64,000 nt of DNA from Paracoccaceae bacterium (GCA_024742695.1 JANSXY010000003.1:186001-250000); one strand, 5' to 3'. Shown: positions 36,358 through 45,567, counted from the first letter of the stretch. Numbers and translations: made by a program. Notes: a model not told the origin generated them from the sequence alone.

Positions 36358-38718
36358 ATGCCGAAAATTCAGGAGATACTGGAAACCATGGATTACGGCC
36401 CCGCCCCCGAAGCCGCCGGCGCGGTGCTGGACTGGCTGAAGGCCCGCGGCCGGTTCGGCCATTTCGTCGACGGCGGCTTCACCCGGCCCGGCCAGACCTT
36501 CGCCACCGACAACCCCGCCACCGGCGAACCGCTGGCCGAGGTCACGCAGGGCACCGCCGCCGACGTGGCCGCGGCGGTGAAGGCCGCGCGCGCGGCGCAG
36601 CCGGGCTGGGCGCGGCTGCCCGGCCACGAGCGCGCGACATGGCTTTATGCCATCGCGCGGCACATCCAGAAGCGCGAGCGCTTCCTCGCGGTGCTGGAAT
36701 CCCTCGACAACGGCAAGACGATCCGCGAGACGCGCGACATCGACATCCCCCTGGTGGCGCGGCATTTCTACCATCACGCCGGCTGGGCCGAACTGCTGGA
36801 AGAGGAGTTTCCCGGCGCGCGGCCCTTGGGCGTCTGCGGCCAGATCATCCCGTGGAACTTCCCGCTGCTGATGCTGGCGTGGAAGATCGCGCCGGCGCTG
36901 GCCGCCGGCAACACCGTGGTGCTGAAACCGGCGGAATACACGCCGCTGACCGCACTGGCCTTCGCGGAAATCTGCGCCGAGATCGGGCTGCCGAAGGGCG
37001 TGGTGAACATCGTCACCGGCGATGGCGACACCGGCGCGGCGCTGGTCGCGGCGGAGGTCGACAAGATCGCCTTCACCGGCTCGACCGAGGTGGGCCGCGC
37101 GATCCGGCAGGCGACCGCCGGAAGCGGCAAGAGCCTGACGCTGGAACTGGGCGGCAAATCGCCCTACGTGGTCTTCGCCGATGCCGATCTGGATGCGGCG
37201 GTGGAAGGCGTGGTCGATGCGATCTGGTTCAACCAGGGCCAGGTCTGTTGCGCCGGTTCGCGCATTCTCGTGCACGAACCGGTGGCGGCGGCCTTCACCG
37301 ACCGGCTGAAGGCGCGGCTGGCGAAGCTTCGGTTGGGCGACCCGCTGGACAAGTCCACCGACATCGGCGCGATCGTGCATCCCGTGCAGCTTCGGCGCAT
37401 CCGCGACCTGGTGGCCGAGGGCGAGGCGCAGGGCGCGGTGCTGCACCGGCTGGAATGCCAGCTGCCCGCGACGGGCAGCTTCTTCGCACCCGCCTTCGCC
37501 ACCAACGTACAGCCCGCCAACATCCTGTCCGAGGTGGAAATCTTCGGCCCGGTCGCGACGCTGGCGACGTTCCGCACCCCCGACGAGGCGGTGCAGCTGG
37601 CCAACAACACGCGCTACGGCCTCGCCGCCTCGATCTGGTCGGAGAACGTGAACCTCTGCCTCGACATCGCCGCGAAGGTGCAGGCCGGGGTTGTCTGGAT
37701 CAACGCGACCAACGTCTTCGATGCCGGCGCGGCCTTCGGCGGCTACCGCGAATCGGGTTTCGGCCGCGAGGGCGCGCGGGAAGGGCTGCGCGATTACCTC
37801 GCCACGCCCGCGCCGAAGCCCCGGCCCGAGGCGCCGATGCCCGACCTGTCCGCCGCGCCGGTACCGGAGGCCGGCGGCAAGGCCCGGCCGGGGATCGACC
37901 GCACGGCGAAGATGTATGTCGGCGGCAAGCAGAGGCGGCCGGATTCGGGCCAGTCCTATGCCGTGCGCGGGGCGAAGGGCGCGGTGCTGGGCCTGGCCGG
38001 GCTGGGCAACCGCAAGGACATCCGCAACGCGGTGGAGGCCGCGGCGGGCGCGTCCGGCTGGGGCAAGGCCACCGGCCACAACCGCGCGCAGGTGATCTAC
38101 TACATCGCCGAGAACCTGGCCGCGCGAGAGGCGGAGTTCGCCGCCCGCCTTGCCTCGGCCGGGGTCAAGGACGCGTCGGGCGAGGTCGCGGCCGCGATCC
38201 GGCGCTGTTTCTGGTATGCCGCGCAGGCCGACAAGTTCGACGGCGCGGTGCATGCCACCAAGTCCGCCCATGTCACGCTGGCGATGCCCGAACCTTTCGG
38301 CGTGATGGGCGTGGCCTGCCCGAACGACGCGCCGCTGCTGGGCTTGCTATCGCTGGTGCTGCCCGCCATCGCGATGGGCAACCGGGTGGTGGCGATCCCG
38401 GCGCCGTCGATGCCGCTGGCCGCGACCGATCTTTACCAGGTCTTCGACACCTCCGACCTGCCCGGCGGGGTGGTCAACATCGTCACCGGCCCGCGCGACG
38501 AGCTGGTGCAGACGCTGGCCGAGCATGACGGGGTGGCCGCGCTTTGGTACTGCGGCACGCCCGAGGGCCGGGCGGCGGTGGAGCGGTGGAGCGCCGGCAA
38601 CCTCAAGGTCACGTGGTGCCCGGAAAACCGCGACTGGCGCGGGCCGGCCGGGCAGGGCCGCGGCTTCCTCGACCGGGCGACGCAGATCAAGACGATCTGG
38701 GTGCCCTACGGGGAATAG
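36358..38718 (+). CDS. ALDH16-type aldehyde dehydrogenase with C-terminal pseudo-ALDH domain
   Basis: A 786-aa aldehyde dehydrogenase with one complete and one degenerate ALDH unit, as in ALDH16 (vertebrate ALDH16A1 and its bacterial relatives). Unit 1 (residues 1-480) has IIPWNFPLLM, LELGGKSPYVV and the catalytic cysteine in NQGQVCCAGSR (Cys297). Unit 2 (about 510-786) keeps the dinucleotide-fold pattern (KMYVGGKQRRPDSG, PEPFGVMGVACPNDAPLLGL, PGGVVNIVTG) but lacks the GQxC motif, so it is probably structural. Between deoC and an acyl-CoA ligase gene, it would oxidise acetaldehyde from deoxyribose breakdown. The start at 36358 has GGGG upstream. Confidence 0.9.
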   Translation: MPKIQEILETMDYGPAPEAAGAVLDWLKARGRFGHFVDGGFTRPGQTFATDNPATGEPLAEVTQGTAADVAAAVKAARAAQPGWARLPGHERATWLYAIARHIQKRERFLAVLESLDNGKTIRETRDIDIPLVARHFYHHAGWAELLEEEFPGARPLGVCGQIIPWNFPLLMLAWKIAPALAAGNTVVLKPAEYTPLTALAFAEICAEIGLPKGVVNIVTGDGDTGAALVAAEVDKIAFTGSTEVGRAIRQATAGSGKSLTLELGGKSPYVVFADADLDAAVEGVVDAIWFNQGQVCCAGSRILVHEPVAAAFTDRLKARLAKLRLGDPLDKSTDIGAIVHPVQLRRIRDLVAEGEAQGAVLHRLECQLPATGSFFAPAFATNVQPANILSEVEIFGPVATLATFRTPDEAVQLANNTRYGLAASIWSENVNLCLDIAAKVQAGVVWINATNVFDAGAAFGGYRESGFGREGAREGLRDYLATPAPKPRPEAPMPDLSAAPVPEAGGKARPGIDRTAKMYVGGKQRRPDSGQSYAVRGAKGAVLGLAGLGNRKDIRNAVEAAAGASGWGKATGHNRAQVIYYIAENLAAREAEFAARLASAGVKDASGEVAAAIRRCFWYAAQADKFDGAVHATKSAHVTLAMPEPFGVMGVACPNDAPLLGLLSLVLPAIAMGNRVVAIPAPSMPLAATDLYQVFDTSDLPGGVVNIVTGPRDELVQTLAEHDGVAALWYCGTPEGRAAVERWSAGNLKVTWCPENRDWRGPAGQGRGFLDRATQIKTIWVPYGE

Positions 38719-38721
38719 GCG

Positions 38722-40248
38722 ATGAACACCGCGCTTTGGCTTGACCGCGCCGCCGTGTCGGGCGGCGCGCGACCGGCGCTTCTGCTGGGGGCGCGGGTGG
38801 TGGCCGATTACGCCACCTTCCGGGCCCGCGCCGCCGGGCTGGGCGCGGCGCTGGCGGCGCGCGGCATCGCGCCGGGTGACCGGGTGGCGATCGTGATGCG
38901 GAACGCGCCCGATTATCTCGTGGCGCTCTGGGGCATCTGGTATGCGGGCGCGGCGGCGGTGCCGGTGAACGCGAAGCTTCATCCCCGCGAGGTGGCATTC
39001 ATCCTCGACAATTCCGGCGCCCGGCTGGCCTTCGTCTCGGACAGCCTGGCCGACGGCATCGGCGCGGACTCCGCCGTGCCCCTGATCGATGCCGGAGGCG
39101 ACGCTTTCGCCGCGATGTGCGGCACCCCGCCCCGCGATGCGGAAGCGCGCCGGGCCGACGATCTCGCCTGGCTGTTCTACACCTCGGGCACCACCGGGCG
39201 GCCAAAGGGCGTGCGGATCACCCACGGGATGATCGCCGCCGCCTCGCTCTGCTACCCGGTCGACGTGACGCCGGTGACCGGGGCGGAGGCCGCGCTTTAC
39301 GCCGCGCCGATGAGCCACGGCGCCGGGCTTTACGCCGCGATCCATGTGCGGATGGGCGCGCGTCACCTCTGCCCGCCCTCGGGCGGGTTCGACCCGGCCG
39401 AGGTGCTGGACCTGTCGGCCCGGCTTGGTCCCGCCACGATGTTCCTGGCGCCGACGATGCTGCGCCGGCTGACCGACGCGGCGAAAGCCGCCGGCAGCCG
39501 GGGCGCGGGGATCGAGACGATCGTCTACGGCGGCGGGCCGATGTATCTGTCCGACATCGTCGAGGCGGTGGACTGGTTCGGGCCGAGGTTCGTGCAGATC
39601 TACGGCCAGGGCGAATGCCCGATGGCGATCACCGCGCTGGGCCGAAGCGAGGTGGCCGACCGCACGCATCCGCGCTGGCGCGAACGGCTGGGATCGGTGG
39701 GCCGCGCGCAATCGGCGGTCGAGGTCCGCATCTCCGGCCCCGACGGCGCGATCCTGCCGCCCGGCACACCCGGCGAAATCCTGGTGCGCGGCCTGCCGGT
39801 GATGCCGGGCTACTGGCAAGCCCCCGAGGCCACGGCGAAGACGCTGAAGGACGGCTGGCTGCATACCGGTGACGTGGGTCTGCTGGATGCCGACGGCTAT
39901 CTCACCCTTGTCGACCGGTCGAAGGACATGATCATCTCGGGCGGGTCCAACATCTACCCGCGCGAGATCGAGGAGGTGCTGCTGACCCATCCCGCGGTGC
40001 ACGAGGCCTCGGTCGTCGGCCGGCCCTCGGCCGAATGGGGCGAGGAGGTGGTGGCCTTCGTCGTGCCGGCGCCGGGCGCGGTGATCGACCCCGCCGCGCT
40101 CGACGCGCATTGCCTTGCGGAAATCGCGCGCTTCAAGCGGCCCAAGCACTACATCACGCTGGGCGAATTGCCGAAGAACGCCTATGGCAAGGTGCTCAAG
40201 ACAGACCTGCGCGCCCGGTTGGCGGGCGAAGGCCGGGGGGCGGAATGA
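38722..40248 (+). CDS. Acyl-CoA synthetase (AMP-forming)
   Basis: Member of the ANL superfamily, 508 aa. The AMP/phosphate loop is LFYTSGTTGRPKGV (residues 151-164), then YGQGECPM, the hinge-region D of GWLHTGDVG, LVDRSKDMIISGGSNIYPREIEEVL and the catalytic lysine in PKNAYGKVLK near the end. It activates a carboxylate as its adenylate and then CoA thioester. Acid specificity cannot be read; operon context allows acetate or a short/medium fatty acid. It starts 3 bases after ALDH16 and overlaps argE by ATGA. Confidence 0.88.
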   Translation: MNTALWLDRAAVSGGARPALLLGARVVADYATFRARAAGLGAALAARGIAPGDRVAIVMRNAPDYLVALWGIWYAGAAAVPVNAKLHPREVAFILDNSGARLAFVSDSLADGIGADSAVPLIDAGGDAFAAMCGTPPRDAEARRADDLAWLFYTSGTTGRPKGVRITHGMIAAASLCYPVDVTPVTGAEAALYAAPMSHGAGLYAAIHVRMGARHLCPPSGGFDPAEVLDLSARLGPATMFLAPTMLRRLTDAAKAAGSRGAGIETIVYGGGPMYLSDIVEAVDWFGPRFVQIYGQGECPMAITALGRSEVADRTHPRWRERLGSVGRAQSAVEVRISGPDGAILPPGTPGEILVRGLPVMPGYWQAPEATAKTLKDGWLHTGDVGLLDADGYLTLVDRSKDMIISGGSNIYPREIEEVLLTHPAVHEASVVGRPSAEWGEEVVAFVVPAPGAVIDPAALDAHCLAEIARFKRPKHYITLGELPKNAYGKVLKTDLRARLAGEGRGAE

Positions 40249-41408
40249 ACACGGTCGACATCCTGCGCGATCTGATCGCCTTCGACACCACCAGCCGCAA
40301 CACCAACCGCGCGCTGATGGACCATGTCGCCCGGTTGCTGGCCGAGGCCGGGATCACGCCGCAGCTGGTGCCGGATCCGACCGGCACCAAGCTCAACCTC
40401 TACGCCACCGTCGGGCCGGCGGACCGGGGCGGGGTGATGTTGTCGGGGCATACCGACGTCGTGCCGGTCGACGGGCAGGACTGGACCCGCCCGGCCTTCG
40501 AGATGACCGAGTCGGACGGTCGGCTCTACGGTCGCGGCACGACCGACATGAAGGGTTTCGTCGCCGCCGCGATCCGGGCGGCGCGGGCGGCGGCGGCGCG
40601 CGATCTGCAGACGCCGCTGCACCTGGCGTTTTCCTGCGACGAAGAGGTCGGATGCCTTGGCGTGCGTACGCTGATCGACCTGCTCGACGGCGCGCCGGTG
40701 CGGCCCGCGATGTGCATCGTCGGCGAACCGACCGCGATGCAGGTCGCCACCGGCCACAAGGGCAAGATCGCGCTGCAAACCGTCTGCATCGGACGCGAGG
40801 GCCATTCGGCGCTGGCCCCGATGGCGCTGAACGCGATTCACCTCGCGCTGGACTTCGTGGCGGAACTCCGTGCCATGCAGGCCGAACTGGCCGAACGCGG
40901 CGCGCGCGACGGCGACTACGACGTGCCCTATACAACGCTGCATGTCGGGAAGATCGCGGGGGGAACCGCGCTCAACATCGTGCCGAACCGCTGCACGGTG
41001 GACTGGGAGATTCGCAACATCGTCGAAGATGATCCCGCCATGATTCTGGGGCGGCTGGAGGCGGCAGCGCAGCGGATCGCGGACGCGGCGCGGCGCCATG
41101 CGCCCGAGGCCCGGATCGGCACCGAACAGGTCTTTGCCTATCCCGGCCTCGGCACCCCGCCGGGCGCCGATGTCGTGGCCTTCGTCAAGGCGCTGACCGG
41201 GGCGAACGGCACTATCAAGGTGGCCTTCGGCACCGAGGGCGGGCTGTTTTCCCAACGGCTGGGAATTCCGACGGTGGTGTGCGGGCCGGGCTCGATGGCG
41301 CAGGGGCACAAGCCCGACGAATACGTCACCCGCGCCCAGCTCGACCTGTGCGACAAGATGCTGGACCGGCTGCTCGACCGGTTGGCCGGGGGCGGCGGGC
41401 CGGACTGA
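40245..41408 (+). CDS. argE: Acetylornithine deacetylase
   Basis: M20 zinc hydrolase of 387 aa close to ArgE, which releases ornithine from N2-acetylornithine. Metal ligands are in VMLSGHTDVVPVDG and YGRGTTDMKG; the base glutamate is in SCDEEVG; the dimer domain shows REGHSALAP; and the C-terminal FGTEGGLFSQRLGIPTVVCGPGSMAQGHKPDEYV is strongly ArgE-like. It is the last gene of the deoC operon, an unexpected place for arginine synthesis. Rhodobacteraceae often have several such paralogues, so the real substrate may be another acylamino acid. Confidence 0.82.
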   Translation: MNTVDILRDLIAFDTTSRNTNRALMDHVARLLAEAGITPQLVPDPTGTKLNLYATVGPADRGGVMLSGHTDVVPVDGQDWTRPAFEMTESDGRLYGRGTTDMKGFVAAAIRAARAAAARDLQTPLHLAFSCDEEVGCLGVRTLIDLLDGAPVRPAMCIVGEPTAMQVATGHKGKIALQTVCIGREGHSALAPMALNAIHLALDFVAELRAMQAELAERGARDGDYDVPYTTLHVGKIAGGTALNIVPNRCTVDWEIRNIVEDDPAMILGRLEAAAQRIADAARRHAPEARIGTEQVFAYPGLGTPPGADVVAFVKALTGANGTIKVAFGTEGGLFSQRLGIPTVVCGPGSMAQGHKPDEYVTRAQLDLCDKMLDRLLDRLAGGGGPD

Positions 41409-41426
41409 TCGCCCGGCGCGGCCGGA

Positions 41427-42053
41427 TCAGTTGTTGGCCGAGGCGGTGGGGTTGCTGAACAGGCCGCCGGCAAACAGCGCGCGCCACTGATGCGGGCGCT
41501 GCGGATCCTGCATCCGGAGGAAGGTGTAGCCGGTGCGGCCCCAGGGCTTGATCTGGTTGGTCAGATTGTCGAGCACGTAGTCGCCCGCGCCGGTCCGCAG
41601 CACCAGGACGGCATGCGACCCGCCCTTGCGATCCAGCACGGTGGTCAGCAAGAGCTGCTGGCCGCTCAACCCCATCTGCATCAGCTGGCGCTTCTTCTCC
41701 AGCGCGTAGTCCTCGCAGTCGCCGCCGCGCTTGCCCGGCAGGGCCCAGTATTCCTCGCGGCCGTATTGCGCCGAGTCGCTGACCGGCCGGACGCGGCGAT
41801 TGACCTCGCGGTTCACCTTGTCGGCCAGCGCCAGCGCCTGCTGGGCCGAGGCCGTGCCACCGGACCCGCCGCGGCAGGCCCAGTCGTACTTGCCGCACAG
41901 CCCGACGGCGCCCTTCGGCGCCGAAACGGTGACGCCGGCCTTGAGGAAGGCAGGGTGACGTTCGGCGGCGACGCCTGGCACCGCCGTCGCGATCCCGATC
42001 ACCGCGGCTGCAATCAGGCGCATGGTCCGGCGGTGGTTCGCGGTCTTCCTCAT
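41427..42053 (-). CDS. Transglutaminase-like cysteine peptidase (BTLCP, periplasmic)
   Basis: A 208-aa exported protein of the bacterial transglutaminase-like cysteine proteinase family (PF06035; LapG is one member). The signal peptide lies near residues 11-30 (RLIAAAVIGIATAVPGVAA). The catalytic Cys-His-Asp are in KRGGDCEDYALEK, GSHAVLVLR and YVLDNL. LapG proteins cleave surface adhesins when c-di-GMP is low, but no LapD or adhesin is nearby, so its target is open. The start may be the ATG at 42053 or at 42023. Confidence 0.85.
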   Translation of the reverse strand: MRKTANHRRTMRLIAAAVIGIATAVPGVAAERHPAFLKAGVTVSAPKGAVGLCGKYDWACRGGSGGTASAQQALALADKVNREVNRRVRPVSDSAQYGREEYWALPGKRGGDCEDYALEKKRQLMQMGLSGQQLLLTTVLDRKGGSHAVLVLRTGAGDYVLDNLTNQIKPWGRTGYTFLRMQDPQRPHQWRALFAGGLFSNPTASANN

Positions 42054-42255
42054 CTCGGGCCTCCTGCATTCGTTGCGTCCCGTTCTGGGCCCCGAACAGG
42101 GCAGAAATCGGGATCGAACCGGGGAACCTTCGTGGCGGTTCCAAGGCAGCCGCGGCCCCGGACGGGCATGGACAGACCGCCGGGGCCGGGGTAGAGCGCC
42201 GCCAACCGCGGGACTTGACGGGGCCGGGCCCGGACCCGGCAGAGGCTTTTTTCCG

Positions 42256-43551
42256 ATGCGATTGCTGCTGTATCTGCTGAGCCTGATCGCCGTGACGCTG
42301 GCGGGGCTGTTCGCCGTCCTGACCGAGTCCGGCCCGGCACTGCCCGCCATGGCGGCGCCCAGTGCCGAGGACGTGCGCGGCGTGCGGCAGGCGGTGCAGG
42401 AGATTCGCGCCGTCTCCGACGGGCGCGCGGCCACGCCCGAGGTTGCGATGGATGTCGAGACGCTGGGCGGGCTGATCCGGCTGGGCGCCCGGTTCCTGCC
42501 CGGCCTCCGGGCCGAGGCCTGGATCGAGAACGGCGCGGTGCGGGGCCGCGCGGCGCTGCCGGTGCCGGGCTTCGGTGGCGACCGCTGGGTCAACCTCGCC
42601 GCGACGGTGCCGCCCTTCGAGGGCCGGATCGCGCCGGCGGCGGTATCCGTTGGGCCGGTCGCGTTGCCGCCGGGGGCCAGCCTGGCGCTTGGCCGACGGG
42701 CCGCCGATATCCTGCTGGGCAACGGGGCCGGCGACACGATCCTCGGCAGCGCCCGGGCGATGCGGGTCGAGGGCGAGCGGCTGATCTTCACGCTGGGTCC
42801 GGGCGCCGGGGCGCGGGGCGCGGTTCTCGACGGCGTGTTCGCGGCGCTGCGCGGCGCCTCGATGCCGGCGCCGGAGCGGATCGACGCGGTTCATGACAGG
42901 ATCGTGGCGGCGATGGCGGCGGGCGCGTTGCCCACCGAGGGGTCGCTCTTGCCGCATCTGCTCTTCGCCCTGGAACTGGCCGAGGCGGAGGCGGCGACCG
43001 ATGCCGACATCCCCGACGCCTACACGGTCGCGATCTTCGGGCTGGCCAAGGCCTGCGGCGCGGCGGAGTTCCGGCTGATCGTGGGCCGGCTGGCAGGCGC
43101 CGACGCCGCCGCGCCCGGCCGGGGACCGGCCGGATGCGATGCCGTCACGCTGGCGGGGCGCGAGGATACGCGAAAGCATTTCCTGATCGCCGCGGCGATC
43201 AAGGCGGCCAGCAACCGCGGCTTCGCCATCGCGATCGGCGAGTTCAAGGAATTGCACGACACGATTTCGGGCAGCGGCGGATTCGACTTCACCGATATCG
43301 CGGCGAACAATTCCGGCATCCGGCTGTCGGACCGGATGATGGCCGCGCCGTTGGCGGACTGGCCCGCCCTGCGCGCGCAGATCGTCACCGAGGCCGACGT
43401 GCTGGCCGATTTCGACGGCGTGCCGGGCCGGATCGGCGAGGCGGAGTTCGCCGCCCGCTACGGTTCGATCGACAGCCCGGCCTACCTGGAGATGCTGGAG
43501 CGGATAGAGCGGCGGATTGATGCGCTGCCGCTGCACCTGCCGCTTCGGTAG
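42256..43551 (+). CDS. Exported protein of unknown function
   Basis: A 431-aa protein with an N-terminal signal or anchor helix (LLLYLLSLIAVTLAGLFAVL). The middle is a beta-rich repeat-like domain (VNLAATVPPFEGRIAPAAVSVGPVALPP, LTLGP-type strands). The C-terminal segment has DTRKHFLIAAAIKA, GEFKELHDTISGSGGFDFTDIAANNSG, which recalls the KHF..GE.KE.D..G.G.D..D pattern of YfiM-like lipoproteins. I give no function. It is divergent from the BTLCP gene with a 202-base gap between them. Confidence 0.65.
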   Translation: MRLLLYLLSLIAVTLAGLFAVLTESGPALPAMAAPSAEDVRGVRQAVQEIRAVSDGRAATPEVAMDVETLGGLIRLGARFLPGLRAEAWIENGAVRGRAALPVPGFGGDRWVNLAATVPPFEGRIAPAAVSVGPVALPPGASLALGRRAADILLGNGAGDTILGSARAMRVEGERLIFTLGPGAGARGAVLDGVFAALRGASMPAPERIDAVHDRIVAAMAAGALPTEGSLLPHLLFALELAEAEAATDADIPDAYTVAIFGLAKACGAAEFRLIVGRLAGADAAAPGRGPAGCDAVTLAGREDTRKHFLIAAAIKAASNRGFAIAIGEFKELHDTISGSGGFDFTDIAANNSGIRLSDRMMAAPLADWPALRAQIVTEADVLADFDGVPGRIGEAEFAARYGSIDSPAYLEMLERIERRIDALPLHLPLR

Positions 43552-43788
43552 CGTGCCCGGCGGCGGCATGTCTGGCAGTGGCGGCGAAAACCCGCGGGAG
43601 CGGCCGACCGGCGTTTCCGCCGGATCGCGCCACCCCCGCAAAGACCATCGAACTCGTCACTCTCTACACACGCGCAAGGCTAGCCACCCGCCCGGAACGC
43701 GGGCAAGACAAGCCCGCGCCGCATTCTGCGAATCCGCGACAGGCCGGGCGGGCAGGGGATCGGGGCCTGCGGCGTCGCCGGCGCCGGG
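43552..43788. other. Non-coding stretch upstream of the SRP RNA
   Basis: With the SRP RNA and its flanks this is part of a 500-base gene-free gap. It contains a perfect hairpin, CGCGGGC (43698-43704) and GCCCGCG (43712-43718) with a 7-base loop, and a short less G/C-rich segment around 43655-43690. I see no convincing coding frame or second RNA gene. Confidence 0.5.
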
Positions 43789-43816
43789 TTGCGCGGCGCC
43801 ACGGCGGCGACTATAT
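43789..43816 (+). promoter_or_regulatory. Promoter of the SRP RNA gene
   Basis: TTGCGC and CTATAT with a 16-base spacer; the -10 box ends 5-6 bases before the inferred RNA 5' end. Confidence 0.65.
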
Positions 43817-43821
43817 CTGCC

Positions 43822-43921
43822 GGCGAGAGGTTGGCGCGGGCAGGCGCCTCGCCAACCCGGTCAGGTCCGGAAGGAAGCAGCCGTAACGAGCCCCGTCTGG
43901 GTCGTTGTCCAGCCTCTCACC
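43822..43921 (+). ncRNA. ffs: Small signal recognition particle RNA (4.5S type)
   Basis: The Ffh-binding core GGTCAGGTCCGGAAGGAAGC (43859-43878) is followed by AGCCGTAA and the closing strand GGGTCGTTGTCCAGCC, the standard bacterial 4.5S domain IV. GAGAGGTTGG near the 5' end pairs with CCAGCCTCTC near the 3' end (one G-U pair), which defines a rod of about 100 nt. The RNA binds Ffh to target nascent membrane proteins. The ends are inferred from pairing and the promoter. dnaX, its common neighbour in this group, is 1.7 kb downstream. Confidence 0.92.
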
Positions 43922-44051
43922 CGTGAAACCCGAACAGGAGGGCCGTTGCATGGATGCCGTGTTCACCCTCCGGGCCCTTGCCCGGCGCTAGGTGCCGTGC
44001 GGGCCCGATGGGCCGCCCTGCGGGGCAAGTCATCTATTCGGGACATTCACA

Positions 44052-45074
44052 GTGACACATCCAACCCTTGCCGACCTTGGCTGGTCGGATCATTTCGCCC
44101 GCCAGTGCGGGCCCGAGCCGCGCGCCGCGCGGATCAGCGCCGTGCATCGCGACCGTCTGCAGGTTCTGTCGCCCGACGGGCCGCTGTCTCTCGTGCCCAG
44201 GGGGCATGCCGGCGGCTACGCCGTGGGCGATTTCGTGCTGCATGACGGGGTGCTGGCGCTCGAACGGCTCGCGCCTCAGACGGAAATCGCCCGCCGGGCC
44301 GCCGGAACCGGGGCCGCGCGGCAGCTCATAGCCGCCAATGTCGACACGCTGGCCATCGTCACCTCCTGCAACGCCGATTTCAACGCGGCGCGGCTGGAAC
44401 GCTATCTCGCTGTGGCCGAGGCCGCCGGCTGCCTGCCGCTCGTGGTGCTGACCAAGGCCGACCTCGTGGACGATCCGCGCGACTGGGTGCGGCGGGCGCA
44501 GCGGCTGTCGCCGCTGGTCACCGCGCTTGCGCTCGATGCCCGCGACCCGGAGGAGGCGCGCCGCCTCGATGCCTGGGCCGGGCCGGGCCAGACCCTGGCG
44601 CTGACCGGGTCGTCCGGCACCGGCAAGACGACGCTGCTCAACGCGCTCACCGGCGCTGCGGAAGCGACGCGCGGCATCCGCGAGGACGACGCGAAGGGCC
44701 GCCACACGACCACCCACCGCGCACTGCGCCGGGCGCTGGCCGGCGGCTGGATCATCGACACGCCGGGGATGCGCGAACTGGCGCTGACCGAGGCGGCGGA
44801 GGGGATCGACGCGGTCTTCGCCGATCTGGCGGACCTGGAGACGCGCTGCCGGTTCTCCGATTGCCGGCACGAGACCGAACCGGGCTGCGCCGTCCGGGCC
44901 GCGCTGGACGCCGGCGAGATAGATGCCGACCGGCTGGCGCGCTGGGAAAAGCTGCGGCGCGAGGAACGGCGCAACACCAAAACCCTGGCCGAGGCGCATG
45001 CCCGCGACCGCGCCTTCGGCAAGATGGTGCGCACGGTGATGCGCGACAAGCGCGACCGCGGGCTGAAGGGCTAG
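44052..45074 (+). CDS. rsgA: Ribosome small-subunit-dependent GTPase A
   Basis: Circularly permuted GTPase that helps late 30S maturation. An OB fold leads, then the G motifs occur in permuted order: TKADLV (G4, about residues 136-141), GSSGTGKTTLLNALTG (G1) and IDTPGMREL (G3). The C-terminal zinc motif is CRFSDCRHETEPGC. With the GTG at 44052 the protein has 340 aa; the upstream in-frame ATG at 43992 would add an unconserved leader. It is tail-to-tail with the phosphatase gene 4 bases away. Confidence 0.92.
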   Translation: MTHPTLADLGWSDHFARQCGPEPRAARISAVHRDRLQVLSPDGPLSLVPRGHAGGYAVGDFVLHDGVLALERLAPQTEIARRAAGTGAARQLIAANVDTLAIVTSCNADFNAARLERYLAVAEAAGCLPLVVLTKADLVDDPRDWVRRAQRLSPLVTALALDARDPEEARRLDAWAGPGQTLALTGSSGTGKTTLLNALTGAAEATRGIREDDAKGRHTTTHRALRRALAGGWIIDTPGMRELALTEAAEGIDAVFADLADLETRCRFSDCRHETEPGCAVRAALDAGEIDADRLARWEKLRREERRNTKTLAEAHARDRAFGKMVRTVMRDKRDRGLKG

Positions 45075-45078
45075 GGTT

Positions 45079-45567
45079 TCAGGGCGCGGGCCGACCGGCC
45101 CCCGCCCAGGCCTCCTGCGCGGGGGTTTCGACCGCGCCGGGGCGTACGGCGCGCAGGTCCGCCAGCGCCGCGTCCGGGTTCCGCCCGCGTTCCACCATCA
45201 GCCGCAGCACCAGCATCCCCGACCGTCCCTGCCCACCGTAGCAATGCACCAGCACCGCGCCGCCGGCGTCCAGCACGGCGTGCAGGCGGGCCGACAGGGC
45301 GGGCCAGCCGGCCATCCCCCGCGGCACGCCGAAATCGCGAATCGGGAAGCTGGCATGGGCAATTCCGTCGCGGGCCAGAAGCCCGGCGAGGTCGCCCATG
45401 TTGTGGCGCGCCATCTCGGCCGGTTCGGTCAGCGACACGACGATGCCGGGTGCCCAGGCCCGGATCGCCGCCAGATCCTCCAGCGCCCGGCCGCCGCGGC
45501 CCGGCAGCCGGCAAACGCCGATCCGCGCACCGCCCTCCAGCGTCAGCGTCGCGATGCCGAAAGCCAT
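45079..45567 (-). CDS. Dual-specificity/tyrosine phosphatase-like protein
   Basis: A 162-aa protein of the cysteine-based phosphatase superfamily. The P-loop is LVHCYGGQGRSGM (Cys-x5-Arg, about residues 107-119), and an acid loop candidate is FPIRDFGVP, whose Asp could be the general acid. Members of this compact type act on phosphoproteins, phosphoinositides or small phosphates. No genetic partner is visible; it is divergent from dnaX. The catalytic residues are intact. Confidence 0.82.
   Translation of the reverse strand: MAFGIATLTLEGGARIGVCRLPGRGGRALEDLAAIRAWAPGIVVSLTEPAEMARHNMGDLAGLLARDGIAHASFPIRDFGVPRGMAGWPALSARLHAVLDAGGAVLVHCYGGQGRSGMLVLRLMVERGRNPDAALADLRAVRPGAVETPAQEAWAGAGRPAP

Noticed and set aside
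42095-42180. Possible tRNA on the minus strand, since GGTTCGATCCC resembles a T-loop
   Set aside because: Only 3 bp of T-stem form, there is no matching acceptor stem, anticodon arm or CCA at the right distance.
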